DNA of 64,000 bases from NCBI RefSeq assembly GCF_000247695.1, contig NW_004624848.1:3794007-3858006 (forward strand), given 5' to 3'. The translations under genes and the position numbers were made by a program. Below, piece by piece: positions 35,600-45,552 of the stretch; the first letter of the stretch is position 1, and the number at the start of each line of letters is the position of its first letter. The notes beneath the pieces were generated by a model. It was given only the letters and a program-made list of their open reading frames with translations. It made no database searches and was not told the origin of the DNA. The stretch comes from Heterocephalus glaber (Eukaryota > Chordata > Mammalia > Rodentia > Bathyergidae).

Positions 35600-36230
35600 G
35601 TACTTTTTAGGTGAGATGCGCATGTTCAGGGTGGTACGGCCACAGACAATTGTACTTTTAAGAAACATTACATACCCTAGTGATATACGTGCACCCATGT
35701 TTGTAGCAGCACAGTTTGTAATACCTAAAGGTTGGAAACAGCCCAAGTGCCCGTCAACTGGAAACTGGATAAAGAAGATGTGGGTTTTTAAAAAAAAAAA
35801 AAAATGGAGTACTACTCAGCCATAAAAAATGAGAAACTAGAGACATGTATAGCTAAGTGGATCCACATTGAGGCCATACTCTTAAGTGAAATAAATAGGA
35901 CACACATGTGTAAATACTAAATAGTTTCTGTAGTGTGAGAAACTGAAAGTGTAAATAAGGATTAAAATGAATACTCGATAATTGGAAATAGGAAGAAAAG
36001 GTCCAAAGGGGTAGGGGAAATGGGAGGGGAAGGGGAAAAGAAAGAAGGGAAAGGAAAAATTATGAGAAAAGGAAAAAAATGGAAACAAAATCTATGTAAA
36101 TAGGGAAGGGTGGAGGGGTGAAGGGCGCACAGGTAATGGGAAAAAAGAAGAACCGAGATGCATCGTACACAGGTACAAGCTCTCAGGCTTTTAGGTAGGA
36201 ATACGTACTCGGGAGCATGAATACAGAGCC
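35600..36230 (+). mobile_element. L1 LINE 3' end (end of ORF2 and polypurine 3' UTR)
   Basis: The order tttgtagcagcacagtttgt, aggttggaaacagcccaagt, ctggataaagaagatgtggg, actactcagccataaaaaat and ttaagtgaaataaataggac is the typical L1 ORF2 C-terminal region. A strongly purine-rich 3' UTR (about 35985-36170) follows. A poly-A run interrupts it and stops break the frame, so it is dead. Confidence 0.85.
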
Positions 36231-36257
36231 GCCCCATTTCCAACCATTGCTTACTTA

Positions 36258-36566
36258 TCTCACAGTGTGTGGAGGTTTCAGTCCATAATCAGCTGGCTCC
36301 AAGGCTGGGTGGTGTGACGGGGTGTTGCTGAGGCGAAACAGTCCGTGGCAGGCAGGCAGATGATGGCAAAAGCAGCCTCTTTCTGCCCCTTTTACGCTCT
36401 ATCTAGGCCACTGGGATTAGGGCGGTGCCAAACCAATCAGTGGGCTGATTTAGTAATCAGACACCTTTAATCCCAGCATCGCACACTCTAGATCCCGCCA
36501 CCTCTGAAAATGCCCCATCTAAGACTGCATGAGGCTTTGGGGGGACATCTAGACACAAACCATGCC
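36258..36566 (-). mobile_element. MaLR-type LTR, antisense
   Basis: tggaggtttcagtccataat, then cgaaacagtccgtggcaggc, and at the far end gccccatctaagactgcatg, gaggctttggggggacatct: the reverse order of the LTRs at 39185 and 60320. No internal retroviral gene is present. Confidence 0.6.
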
Positions 36567-37221
36567 ACTCCCCCAAACCCCCTAAGACAAATATTTACTT
36601 CCTCGGAGTCTCCATGCAAAGTTCTGACTTGCAGAGGTGCAGGCATTCTCTGGGGAAAGGAGAAGTGGCAGCCACACTCGGGCGGCCAAGTGTTGAGTTC
36701 CCATGGCAGGGCTTTTCATGGGTGGTGTTAGCGATTTGCTTCTGACTATATAAGAGCACTTGCTTCCCTAAACAAGACTTCTATAAAAAAGTAGGAGTGA
36801 GTACCTATTGACTATCTACAACAACTCTTTGGGATGGTCTGAAAAGGGAGGTGGAAAAACAAGTTTGTCATGTATGTCTTGGGAGCAAAGGTGTGTGACC
36901 AGGTGACTAGCCATGCTCACCAGTGGTGAGCTGGAGCCACTTCTGGGGCACACGTGGCACATCTGGATCCCTTCCCAGAACAAACAGCCTGAGCCCTCTT
37001 GCGGGATCAGCAGCCCCACACTGAGAGGACTCAGAGTCAGTGTGTAGTCTTCAAAAGTGTGGATGTCATAGGACACCAAGACCAAGAAACTGTGTGACCC
37101 CAGCAGGAATGCTGGGCCAGGGAAAACAATAAACTAGCAAAATTAACAAAATTTAATCATGAACTTTAGGTGACAATGATATATCAGTGGTAAATTTCCA
37201 GAAGCTTAAAATTGTACTGTA

Positions 37222-37376
37222 AGCCAGGTCTGGTGGCACACACCCGTGATCCTAAGACTCTGGAGGGGTCAAGGAGGAGGGTTGTAAGTTTGAAGCCAGC
37301 CTGGGGACTTAGCAAAATTAACAATGAAAAAGGGAGGGGTACTGGGGATGTATCTCAGTACTCTCTGGGTTCTACC
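37222..37376 (+). repeat. B1-dID-like SINE
   Basis: aagccaggtctggtggcaca, gtttgaagccagcctgggga then actggggatgtatctcagta. Confidence 0.75.
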
Positions 37377-37379
37377 ACT

Positions 37380-39110
37380 AGTAGTACTTAGGACACAGAC
37401 CCTAAAATACTTAGCAATAAGTCAGCATTGTGTATGGAATCTGTGCTCAAGTCTTCTGTGTCCATGGAGGGAGAATACAAAGCATATAAAGTATCAACTG
37501 ATAGGCCTACGCAGAGTATACGAGGAGTTCCTGCAATTTCCTCTCCGAATTTGAAATTACTTCAAGATATATCTTTTAAAGAGATTTTTAAATGCAAAAA
37601 TAACCTATGTCCTTTGGACTTAGTAAATGATAGGGAAAAGCATTTGAGATCCTTTGGTCTGTGGTTGCTTGAGTCCTGCTCAGAACGAGCCCCCTGATAG
37701 AAAGTAAGGAGTCCATGCTCCCCTTCTTCTCCTCTGGACCCTCCCAGCATGCAGACCACACAGGAGCCACGGTGGCTGATCTGCTCCCTCTCTCAACACA
37801 GTGTGGCGGCCGCAGGACCGGCCACAGAGCGCCGCACGGGCCTTCTCACAGAACGCTTCCAGGGGACACAACTCCCTGCTGATGAGCGGGCCCCGGCCAC
37901 AGAGGCTGCGCGTTGCTCCAGCGCGTTGGAGCAATTCTTCAGTGGACGAGACAGCTCCCAGTGTGGGCCAGGAGTCTTCGGGTTCCTTTTCTATTGTGGG
38001 CCCTTGCTGTCAAACTCAGTAGCAAAAACTCGAGGGCTCCAAAGTGCACTGTGCTATGGGGTTATGAGAAAGCTAACATAGGGGGCTGGTGTATGAACAA
38101 ACCTCAAAAAATCACTGTTGAATATGTTGAATACTTACAGTTCTTTGGTTCTAATGGTGACTGCAAAATTTTCAGGACAGTAACCAATATCCTTATCTTA
38201 TTAAAAACACCATACAAAGGATATTATGCAACTTGCCCAATATTTATGCCATAGATAGTAAAGGGGGAAAAAACTAGAATTTGAACTGGTATATTCTTAC
38301 AGTGCTAATCAGTTTTAAGGGGGAGTTACAGACTTACTTCCATTTTACAGACTCTTTCTCAGCTTTTAGAAATTATGGGATAGCTGTTCTCTCCAGGTTA
38401 TACCATGTGATGACTAAACACCAAATCTCAGGACTGGACTGTACAACTTTGTGCTTTCGTCAGTTATAAACTGAGAATGATACTCACCTTCCTACTGAAT
38501 GGGCATCGTAGAAATCTAACATGGATTCCAGATGGGGTTGATAGGTTAAGAGCTGTAAAACTGATTATTTGTATTACCATTAAACACTCTCTAGTTCATG
38601 TTTATGGACTTGCTTACCCTGACTTTCTATCTATGATACTTCAGAAAGGCATCCGCTCTCACCTCTTTCTTTGTTGGCAACGTTGGCAGCCTTGGGGCCT
38701 GGGACTTTCTCGGTGATGATTTGCTCTGCCTAAGGAGAGCCACCCGTTCGGAGTCTCTTTGGTGGGTGTCCTCATAGTCACCCATGTGCCAGGCAAGGAA
38801 GGCACGACTGTATCTGTCTTGCTGATCCAGGACAGAAGGATTCAGTTGCCTGAAGCAGGAACAGTTTAGTTGATTCGAAAAAGGAAAAGGCCAAGAAACA
38901 AGATCACCCAGTGTCTGGATGGTTAAGATTTGTCTGTTCTCTGGTGATTTCTCCCCATGTGGCGTGGGAGAATGGGAGACCGACCCATCAGCCAGTGTCC
39001 TGAGCAGCTGCTGAACACTGCACCACTGGACATCAGGCTGGAGGCGGAAGGAACACTGAGAACCACGAGGGAAGTACCCCGAGTGCACTCCTGGCCCGAG
39101 TCCCCACAGA
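37380..39110. other. Intergenic stretch with no recognised feature
   Basis: About 1.7 kb of mostly AT-rich DNA with no repeat or exon I can identify; a GC-richer patch lies at 37790-37960. Confidence 0.5.
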
Positions 39111-39112
39111 TT

Positions 39113-39165
39113 CTTTTTGTCTGGTACTAGGAAGTGAATCCAGGACTTCTGCACTGAGCTATTTC
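39113..39165 (-). repeat. ID-type SINE fragment, antisense
   Basis: ctggtactaggaagtgaatc, caggacttctgcactgagct. Short and diverged. Confidence 0.5.
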
Positions 39166-39184
39166 CCTTTTATGTTTGTATCTA

Positions 39185-39552
39185 GATTAGATGACCCCCG
39201 AAGCCTCATGCAGTCATAGGTGATGCTTCGGGAGGTGGCTGGGTCATGGGGTGTGGTTCGAGGTGGACTAACCCACCGAGGGTGTGTGGCTCACTGTGCT
39301 TGGGAGGTGGAGCCTGGCTTGAGGAGGTGCTCGCAGGAGAGTGGCCTGGCAGGGTCTGTCTCCCTCCTCCTCCCTCCATCGCCCTGCTTCAAGCTGCCCT
39401 GCCCTGCGGTCCTTCTGCTCTGCATGTCCCTGTGCCACGCCACCTGGCCTTGGAGCAGCACACTATTGCCTGAAACCTCAACAGACGGAGAGCTGTGGGT
39501 ACCTAGAGATGTGGGTATCCGGCATCGAGTCTCAGCAACCAGGAAGTAACTA
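39185..39552 (+). mobile_element. MaLR-type LTR
   Basis: gaagcctcatgcagtcatag, gcttcgggaggtggctgggt, gccttggagcagcacactat, tgcctgaaacctcaacagac: the same order as the copy at 60320-60720. Solitary, with no coding sequence. Confidence 0.6.
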
Positions 39553-39791
39553 AGACACTCTCCAACACTTTAAAAAACTTTTCCCCTTTTTAATTTTTTA
39601 TTTTGCGACAGGGTCTTGTTAAGCTGCTACGTTGCCTGCCTCATTTGGAAGCTCAAGGGCCTCTTGAGGCTTCTCACCCTCCACCCCTCGACCTGGGCTT
39701 CCAGACTGCCTTGGTGGCTGCAGAGTTTCTTTGTAGAATCTCAGTTTTATGGGTTCCCAAGTGTGTTAGCTTTCTGTTACTGTAACAAATA

Positions 39792-39982
39792 AGTGGTACC
39801 TCGGTTCACGAACTTAGTTCTTTCCATGAGTCTGGTCACAAACTGAATTGGATGAGAGCTGAATCAAATTCAATGGTCAGGGTCAATGTTGACCTTATGG
39901 GGAAATTTGATTCGGTTCACGTCCAATTTGGTTTGTGACCAGAATCGTGGAAGGAATTAAGCTTCTAAACCGAGTGCCACTG
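39792..39982. mobile_element. TA-flanked foldback MITE (191 bp)
   Basis: The left end agtggtacctcggttcacga and the reverse complement of the right end cagtggcactcggtttagaa are inverted repeats, and TA flanks both ends (39790-39791 and 39983-39984). The inverted repeat continues inward almost to the centre: gtcacaaactgaattggat on the left mirrors gtcacaaaccaaattggac from the right. This is a Tc1/mariner-pogo-like non-autonomous element. Confidence 0.75.
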
Positions 39983-40039
39983 TACCTGAGGTAATGAGCT
40001 TATTTATTTTGGCTCACAGTTTAAAAGATTCCTGTCTAA

Positions 40040-40126
40040 GGGGCTGGGGATTTAGCTCAGTGGTTCTGCTGCCTGCCTCACAAGTGCAAGGTCCCTAGTT
40101 CAATTCCCCATACCAAAAAAAAAAAA
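40040..40126 (+). repeat. tRNA-Ala-like SINE
   Basis: ggggctggggatttagctca through caattccccatacc plus A13. The exact 14-bp target-site duplication aaaagattcctgtc is at 40023-40036 and 40123-40136. Confidence 0.92.
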
Positions 40127-41027
40127 GATTCCTGTCCGAAACAGATTAACCCTGTTGGTTCAGGCCAGTGATGGATGAGGCCCCTTGTCCTCACAGGGAA
40201 TGTGTGGCAGAGGAAGCTGCTCATCTTAGTGGGATGTGAAAGGGCAAGAGGAAGGCCCAGGGCCTGCAGCCCCCAAGAGTGCGCCCCCCGTGACCGACTT
40301 CCTCCGCTGGGCCCACCGGGAGATCCCAGCTCCTCCGGGTAGTGGGTAGTGCTGGTGTCGGGGAACCAAGCCCAACGCAGCTCATTTCAGTTCCAAACTC
40401 TGTATCAGGTTTCTTGGCCCCGGCTTTGTGGCAGGTCTGCCTCACTCTGCACCTCTTCAAGGACATACGGGCATCGACCGTGCCCCAGGTGTCACATGAG
40501 GCTGCAGGGAGGCAAACCCCTGGGTCAGAGCTCGCGTGCGGGTGCAGAGGACAGGTGACAGACAGACGGGACTGACGCATGCGGGAGGCGCGCGTGCGGG
40601 GGGTGGGCAGATAAGGCAGAGAAGCAGAAAGCCCTGGGCCTGGGTACCTCACGCGGGCAGGCGGGAGGGGAGGGAGAGCTGTGCGTGAACAGAGGCGAGG
40701 GAGCTGCTGCACCCCGGCTCCAGGACTAGGCTGCTGCCCACCTGCTGCCATAGCCCGAGTCCGGGGCAGACTCCCAGTGCAGCTGGCAGGGACGTGGGGT
40801 GGCCGAGTGCTTCCTGTCTTTCCTTTGCTCGGTGACCTGAGTGTGCTGGGCCCTCTGGGCTTGCTGTCCTCAGCCCATTCCCACGCTGAGACATGCACAT
40901 GCCTCCTGCCTCATCCTTCACCTCTGCCAGGTCTGAAGAAGCGCCCGTCAGAGCTTCAGCCGTCACTCGCTCTGCTCTCCCCGTCCTGGCAAGCTGCACC
41001 CACCGTGGGGCTTTAAGCATCACCTTT

Positions 41028-41095
41028 GGGCTGGGGTGAAGCTCAGTGGGGAGCGCCTGCCTAGCACATGTGAGGCCCTGGGTCCCATCCCAGCG

Positions 41096-41126
<31 letters not shown>

Positions 41127-41143
41127 CACACACGCACACACAG
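41028..41143 (+). repeat. ID-family SINE with (AC)n tail
   Basis: gggctggggtgaagctcagt, gcctgcctagcacatgtgag, gccctgggtcccatcccagc, followed directly by an imperfect (AC)n run with ACGC interruptions (about 41099-41143). Confidence 0.8.
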
Positions 41144-41474
41144 GTCACCTTTCCTGCGAGGCAGTGATTTTCTCTTTCCATGGCACTTTGTAGGTTACTT
41201 ATTTTGTAGAAACCATTAGAATAAATTTAAATTTCTAACTCAGCTGTCCTCCCCTCCAGACAGTGCTCCTTAAAAAGCCCAAAGCATTCCCTGTGACTGG
41301 AGTCCCAACCAAAGCTGTCACCCTGCCTGACACAGTCAACTCACCTAGCTTCAGAGGACAGAGCACTAGGGAGGGAGGGGTTGTGGCTGCATCTGGCTGT
41401 CCCCAGAGCCTCATGAGCTCACAGGCAGGGCCTTTCGGTGGCGGCTGCTCCCAGGGTGTGTGAATTTGGATTGC

Positions 41475-41854
41475 AGTGTGTGATGACTGGATCACCCTGC
41501 TGTTTGCATTAGCATACTTCTGAATGGACTTATGAAGACAGAAGTCCCACCCTGGGTGTGAATGGCACTAACCAATAGGCTTGTGGTCTGAATGGGATAA
41601 AGAGGGAAAGAACCGTGTAGACAGGTGTGTGTGTGTGTGTGTGTGTGTGAGACCAGACAGTCTTTTGCTGCGGTGGTGTGTGGCTGCTTCCTGCCCACCC
41701 TGCCATGGACTGTTTCCCCTTGGCCAGGCCTCCCTGCCTTGGAGTGAGTCCACTATAGACTGAAACGTCCACACACTAGGAGCCAAAATGCACCTCTCCT
41801 CCTTTAAATTGTAGGTGTGGGGTATTTGGTCCCAGCAATGAAAAAGTAAGACAG
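41475..41854 (+). mobile_element. MaLR-type LTR with an internal (GT)n run
   Basis: ctgcttcctgcccaccctgc, catggactgtttccccttgg, actgaaacgtccacacacta and cagcaatgaaaaagtaagac match the LTR 3' half at 60530-60720. A (GT)n run occupies 41625-41649. The left end is uncertain. Confidence 0.6.
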
Positions 41855-41985
41855 AAGGGGAACATTAGATCTGAGAGATCTGAAGGATTATCCACCTTTC
41901 CTCCATTCCCTTTGATCCCACCTGCTTCTGTGGCCTCCCTGTTCTCTCCCAGGAATGGCAGGTCTACAGAAATGCTTCCCTGCCA

Positions 41986-42060
41986 GGGGCTGGGAATTTA
42001 GTGGCCTGCCTCACAAGTGCAAGGTCTCAAGTTCAATCCCCGGTACCAAAAAAAAAAAAA
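41986..42060 (+). repeat. tRNA-Ala-like SINE with internal deletion, first of a tandem pair
   Basis: ggggctgggaatttagt then gcctgcctcacaagtgcaag: the A-box-to-anticodon segment is shortened by about 14 bp. A tail of 13. Confidence 0.85.
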
Positions 42061-42070
42061 GAAATCACTT

Positions 42071-42170
42071 GGGCTAGGAATTTAGCTCAGTGGTGCCGCT
42101 GCTGCCTGCCTCGCAAGCATAACATCCTGAGTTCAATCCCTGGTACCAAAAAAATAAAAAATTAAAAAAT
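42071..42170 (+). repeat. tRNA-Ala-like SINE, second of a tandem pair
   Basis: gggctaggaatttagctcag through gttcaatccctggtacc and an A-rich tail. The repeat aaatgcttccctgc lies before the first copy (41970-41983) and after this one (42171-42184). Confidence 0.88.
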
Positions 42171-42482
42171 AAATGCTTCCCTGCAGTCTGGTTTTCCTGA
42201 GTATTATTATTTATAAATACAGCTTAATAGCTGGCAATGATTTCAAGAAAGTTTAAAGGATAAGGTAGCTGATGCTAGAAGGTTAGAATGGTTAGTGATG
42301 AATCAGGTTTGGCTCATAGTTTATATCAGCTTGATTAATGGTGCAAAGGAGAACCATTTCATGCAAGTGTTATCTCTTCTGTAAAATAATGTATTATAAA
42401 AGTAACTCAGTTTAGAAAAGAATAATCCTTGCACATATCTAGTCTGCACTTACATGCTGAGACACTGCTGTGTGGAGTTTTG

Positions 42483-42562
42483 GTTTTTTTGGCACCAAGA
42501 ATCGAACTCAGGACCTTGCACTTGCCAGGTAGGTGAGGCACCACTGAGCTAAACCCCTGACC
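42483..42562 (-). repeat. tRNA-Ala-like SINE, antisense
   Basis: ggcaccaagaatcgaactca, ggaccttgcacttgccaggt, ctgagctaaacccctgacca. Confidence 0.83.
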
Positions 42563-43550
42563 ATGTGTGTAGTTTCCACCAATAAAGACACTAATATCTC
42601 AACAGAGTTGTCAAAATCAGAGGAAGTCAGAAAATTAACATTTTTGTATTGCTACCATCAAATCCTCAGATGCCACGCAGTTTTTCCAGTTGTCCCAATA
42701 ACACCCACTTTGTAAGCAGACAGTTCAAGGCCAGAGCCGCAGCTCAGTGGCCGAGCAAGCGTGTAGCGTGTGCTAGCCCTGCATTCCGTCATTTTGAACA
42801 GGACACTCCAGCCAGTTGAAATCCAGTTCAGCCACACGATCCATCAATGTCTGCTCTCTCATGTCTTTCTTCTGGATCATCGTCCTGTGACTCGTACACA
42901 GCCTTGATACTTTGAAAAACACAGACCAATTGTTTTGTAGATTGTTTCTCAATTTGAGTTTGTCTTGTTTCCTCTTGATAAGATTCAAATCATGTGTCTT
43001 CGGATAGGAAGGACACGGAATGGCCATAGCTTTGAGTTGTCACCGCTTGATGAAGCTCTCTTAGGTCCCAACATGGAGGCGGCATCTGCCTGGAATCTCC
43101 TTTGTAAAACCACTTTCCCCTCTTGTTAGTATTTTGTGGGGAAATACCGTGAAACATCCAGCCTGAACCACACAGTGAGACCCCTTCTCGCAAACGAAAG
43201 CAACAGTTTATTGCCTGTTGGAATTAAGCAGGAAGTCTCCAGTGTGCAGTTTTCGGCTGGCCGAAATTACCCAGGAGGCAGACTGTGGTGTTTCAGGCTG
43301 TGTACTGAAGACGATGCCAACGCTGTGCCCTCCCTCTGCCCGTTCAGTTCCCACGCTGGATTCCCCTCCTGCCTCGCGGCCACACCCTGCTCTCCTTTGG
43401 CCTCCTATGCGGTCTTGAAAACAACACCCCAAGCGCTGTCCGTGTCCACTCACAGCCGTCTCCCCCTTGCTCATAGAGCACTGCTCACACCACTGCACTT
43501 GGTGTTGCCGAGTGTTGGCCGTCCTCGGTCTGCCTGGTCGGGAACCCTCC
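42563..43550. other. Intergenic stretch with no recognised feature
   Basis: About 1 kb of unassigned DNA; a weak SINE-like piece may be present near 42728-42790. No gene evidence. Confidence 0.45.
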
Positions 43551-43554
43551 CGCA

Positions 43555-43624
43555 GCGCCGGGGATTGAACCTGCGGCTCTGTGAATGCTAGGCAACGCTG
43601 AACCTCTAAGCTACACCCGCTCCC
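43555..43624 (-). repeat. ID-family SINE, antisense
   Basis: gcgccggggattgaacctgc, gaatgctaggcaacgctgaa, cctctaagctacacccgctc. Confidence 0.65.
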
Positions 43625-43914
43625 GTTTCTTACTTTTTCCAGTGTCTGCAGAGCTCTTGACAGACTACAGCTTCAGTCAATTCTGCTTGCAAGAATGAAA
43701 ATACAAAACGGTTTTCTGTCCACAGCAAGGGACTGTGACTGCACACAGTAGAGGGGAGGCTGTGGAATCAATCTTGAATTTACAGTCTCGTGTACGATTT
43801 GAGTTACTTCTTACGGTGCAACGTTAAAATTTTCCTTACAAACCATTAGTTATTGACAAATGACGGAGATTTTCCAAGCAGCCTGGACAGCTGAGATCAG
43901 GTAGATTTCGGGCC

Positions 43915-44455
43915 TCCGCTAGGCGGGACGCTGCGCCTGGCCTACCTGGGTGGCTTGGCGGGGCGCTGCCTGGAGGCCGAGCTGAGCACCAGAGGAGAGC
44001 AGGCGGCCTCGGGGGGCTCGGGGCCCGGAGCCCCGTCTGGCGCTCGGCCCGCGGCGTCTGATCCTCGGTGGTCTGAAGGGGAAGCTTCTGCTCAAGCTCC
44101 ACAGTCGTCCTGCGGGCCCGGGCCTGCCCGGCCGGAAGCAGGCGCCGCCTCCCGTTCCTTTCTCCTGGGGCCTCGGACCGAGGGGGAGCTGCACGCGCGT
44201 CGCTCGGAGCAAGCCGGCTTTCCGGAGCCCTGAGGCCCGCAGCCCGGCCGCCGACCGACCGGAGGGGTCGGCTCCGCGGCCGGGCACCAGGTCCGCACCC
44301 AGACTGCGGCCCGAGGGCTCCCGAGGGGAGAAAGCAGCCGCGGCGCCAGGTCCCGAGGGCAGCCAGCCCTGCCGGCCGCTGGACCACACCCAGCGCGGGC
44401 CTGGCCGGAGCTCCGAACTCGGGTCTGGCCTCCGGGGTCGCGCCGCGTGACTGTG
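43915..44455. promoter_or_regulatory. CpG-island-like block (possible promoter, unassigned)
   Basis: About 540 bp with dense CpG and GC (for example gccgccgaccgaccggaggg and gcagccgcggcgccaggtcc), abruptly bounded by AT-rich DNA. A 224-codon minus frame spans it, but such frames are expected in sequence this GC-rich. It lies about 11 kb past the FNIP2 end. Confidence 0.45.
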
Positions 44456-44653
44456 GGCAAACGGCTGTCCTGGAGAGGATTGGACACACGAGGCTGTCTT
44501 GATCTTTCATTCCCGCATAGACAAAGTCAGTACAGTCTATCTTCAGCAGGTGTCATACTGCCGCTGCTAGGCACTGGGGAAAGGGTACTAAGAAGTGTTT
44601 GAGTCACTCTGCTTTCCGGGACAGTCCTTCATCATGAAATCTAGAAGATAAGT

Positions 44654-44740
44654 TTGTTTGTTCCTGGTACCAGGGGATTGAACTCAGGTCCTTGCGATTG
44701 GGCAGCAGGCCACGAAACCACTGAGCTAAATCCCCGGCCC
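44654..44740 (-). repeat. tRNA-Ala-like SINE, antisense
   Basis: ggtaccaggggattgaactc through ctgagctaaatccccggccc; flanking repeat gaagataa at 44644 and 44743. Confidence 0.88.
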
Positions 44741-45039
44741 TGGAAGATAATTTTTTATGCCTGCTTAAACCTTTTATCCTTTCTTAGGAGTTTTCTCCCT
44801 CCCCAAATAGTGACAGTGTTCGGTTTTCTATCGTTAACAGTTGAAAAACTTACATCTATGCACATCTATTGCGTAGATACTGCATATCAATTGCCTGCAT
44901 ATCTATCGGCATAAACTACCTCCCCAAAGTAGGAAGGAATTATTTAAATGTATAATCAAAGTTGTGAGTCCCATATTAGTACGAAACCCACACTGTCTCA
45001 AGGATAAAAACGAAGTTGCTGCCGAAGAAGGGTTTGGAA

Positions 45040-45447
45040 GAGCGAAGAAGCCGCCCACATTCCCAGGGAGGCTCCGACCCAGCCGTCTCCGGAGGCCGTC
45101 GGGGGGAGGCGCTGTCCACCATACACGCGGGTACTCCAGAGCCTCGCTTGATTGTTCGCCTTGGACTTACAGCCTGTGTTGGAAAGGCTTGTTAAATACT
45201 CCACCTGAAGTGGAGTTTGAAGCGCCGCTGCAAACAAGAAAAGGCCCCATTACCCGGCGCGAGCCCTCCGTCGCTAATGTGGCAGCTGTTCCACCCGCGC
45301 TCCAGAGAGTGGGACTCCGGCCACAGCAGTGTCGCCAGCATCCTGCTGGCCGCAAGCCCAGAGCTCGAACCGCCTCCCGCCCCGGGGATGCTGCTGCAGG
45401 GCCACCAGCACCAGGGGTCTGCGGGCCTGAAGTCCGAGCAGAGGCGC
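45040..45447. promoter_or_regulatory. CpG-rich block, second of a pair
   Basis: GC- and CpG-rich segments (45060-45135 and 45225-45445) about 600 bp after the previous block, separated by AT-rich DNA and a SINE. No known exon is recognised. Confidence 0.3.
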
Positions 45448-45457
45448 TCAATTCCTT

Positions 45458-45541
45458 CTTTTCTTTTTGGTACTGGAGATCAAACTCAGGACCTTGTGCT
45501 TGCGAGGCAGGCGGCGAAACCACTGAGCTAAATCCCCAGCC
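45458..45541 (-). repeat. tRNA-Ala-like SINE, antisense
   Basis: ggtactggagatcaaactca through ctgagctaaatccccagccc; exact 11-bp target duplication ctcaattcctt at 45447-45457 and 45542-45552. Confidence 0.92.
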
Positions 45542-45552
45542 CTCAATTCCTT

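Larger units (their letters stand above)
32931..35600. other. Intergenic sequence after FNIP2
   Basis: No gene is recognised. Includes a 21-bp tandem duplication, an old repeat-like segment near 33960-34100 and a B1-like copy near 34840; 35000-35600 is unremarkable. Confidence 0.55.

Noticed and set aside
40040..40126. tRNA-like sequences as tRNA genes
   Set aside because: These have A and B boxes but end in GGTACC with A tails and target duplications, so they are SINEs.
43836..44510. 224-codon minus-strand open frame
   Set aside because: It coincides with the CpG-rich block, has low-complexity Arg/Pro/Ala/Gly composition, resembles no known family, and overlapping long frames exist on the other strand.
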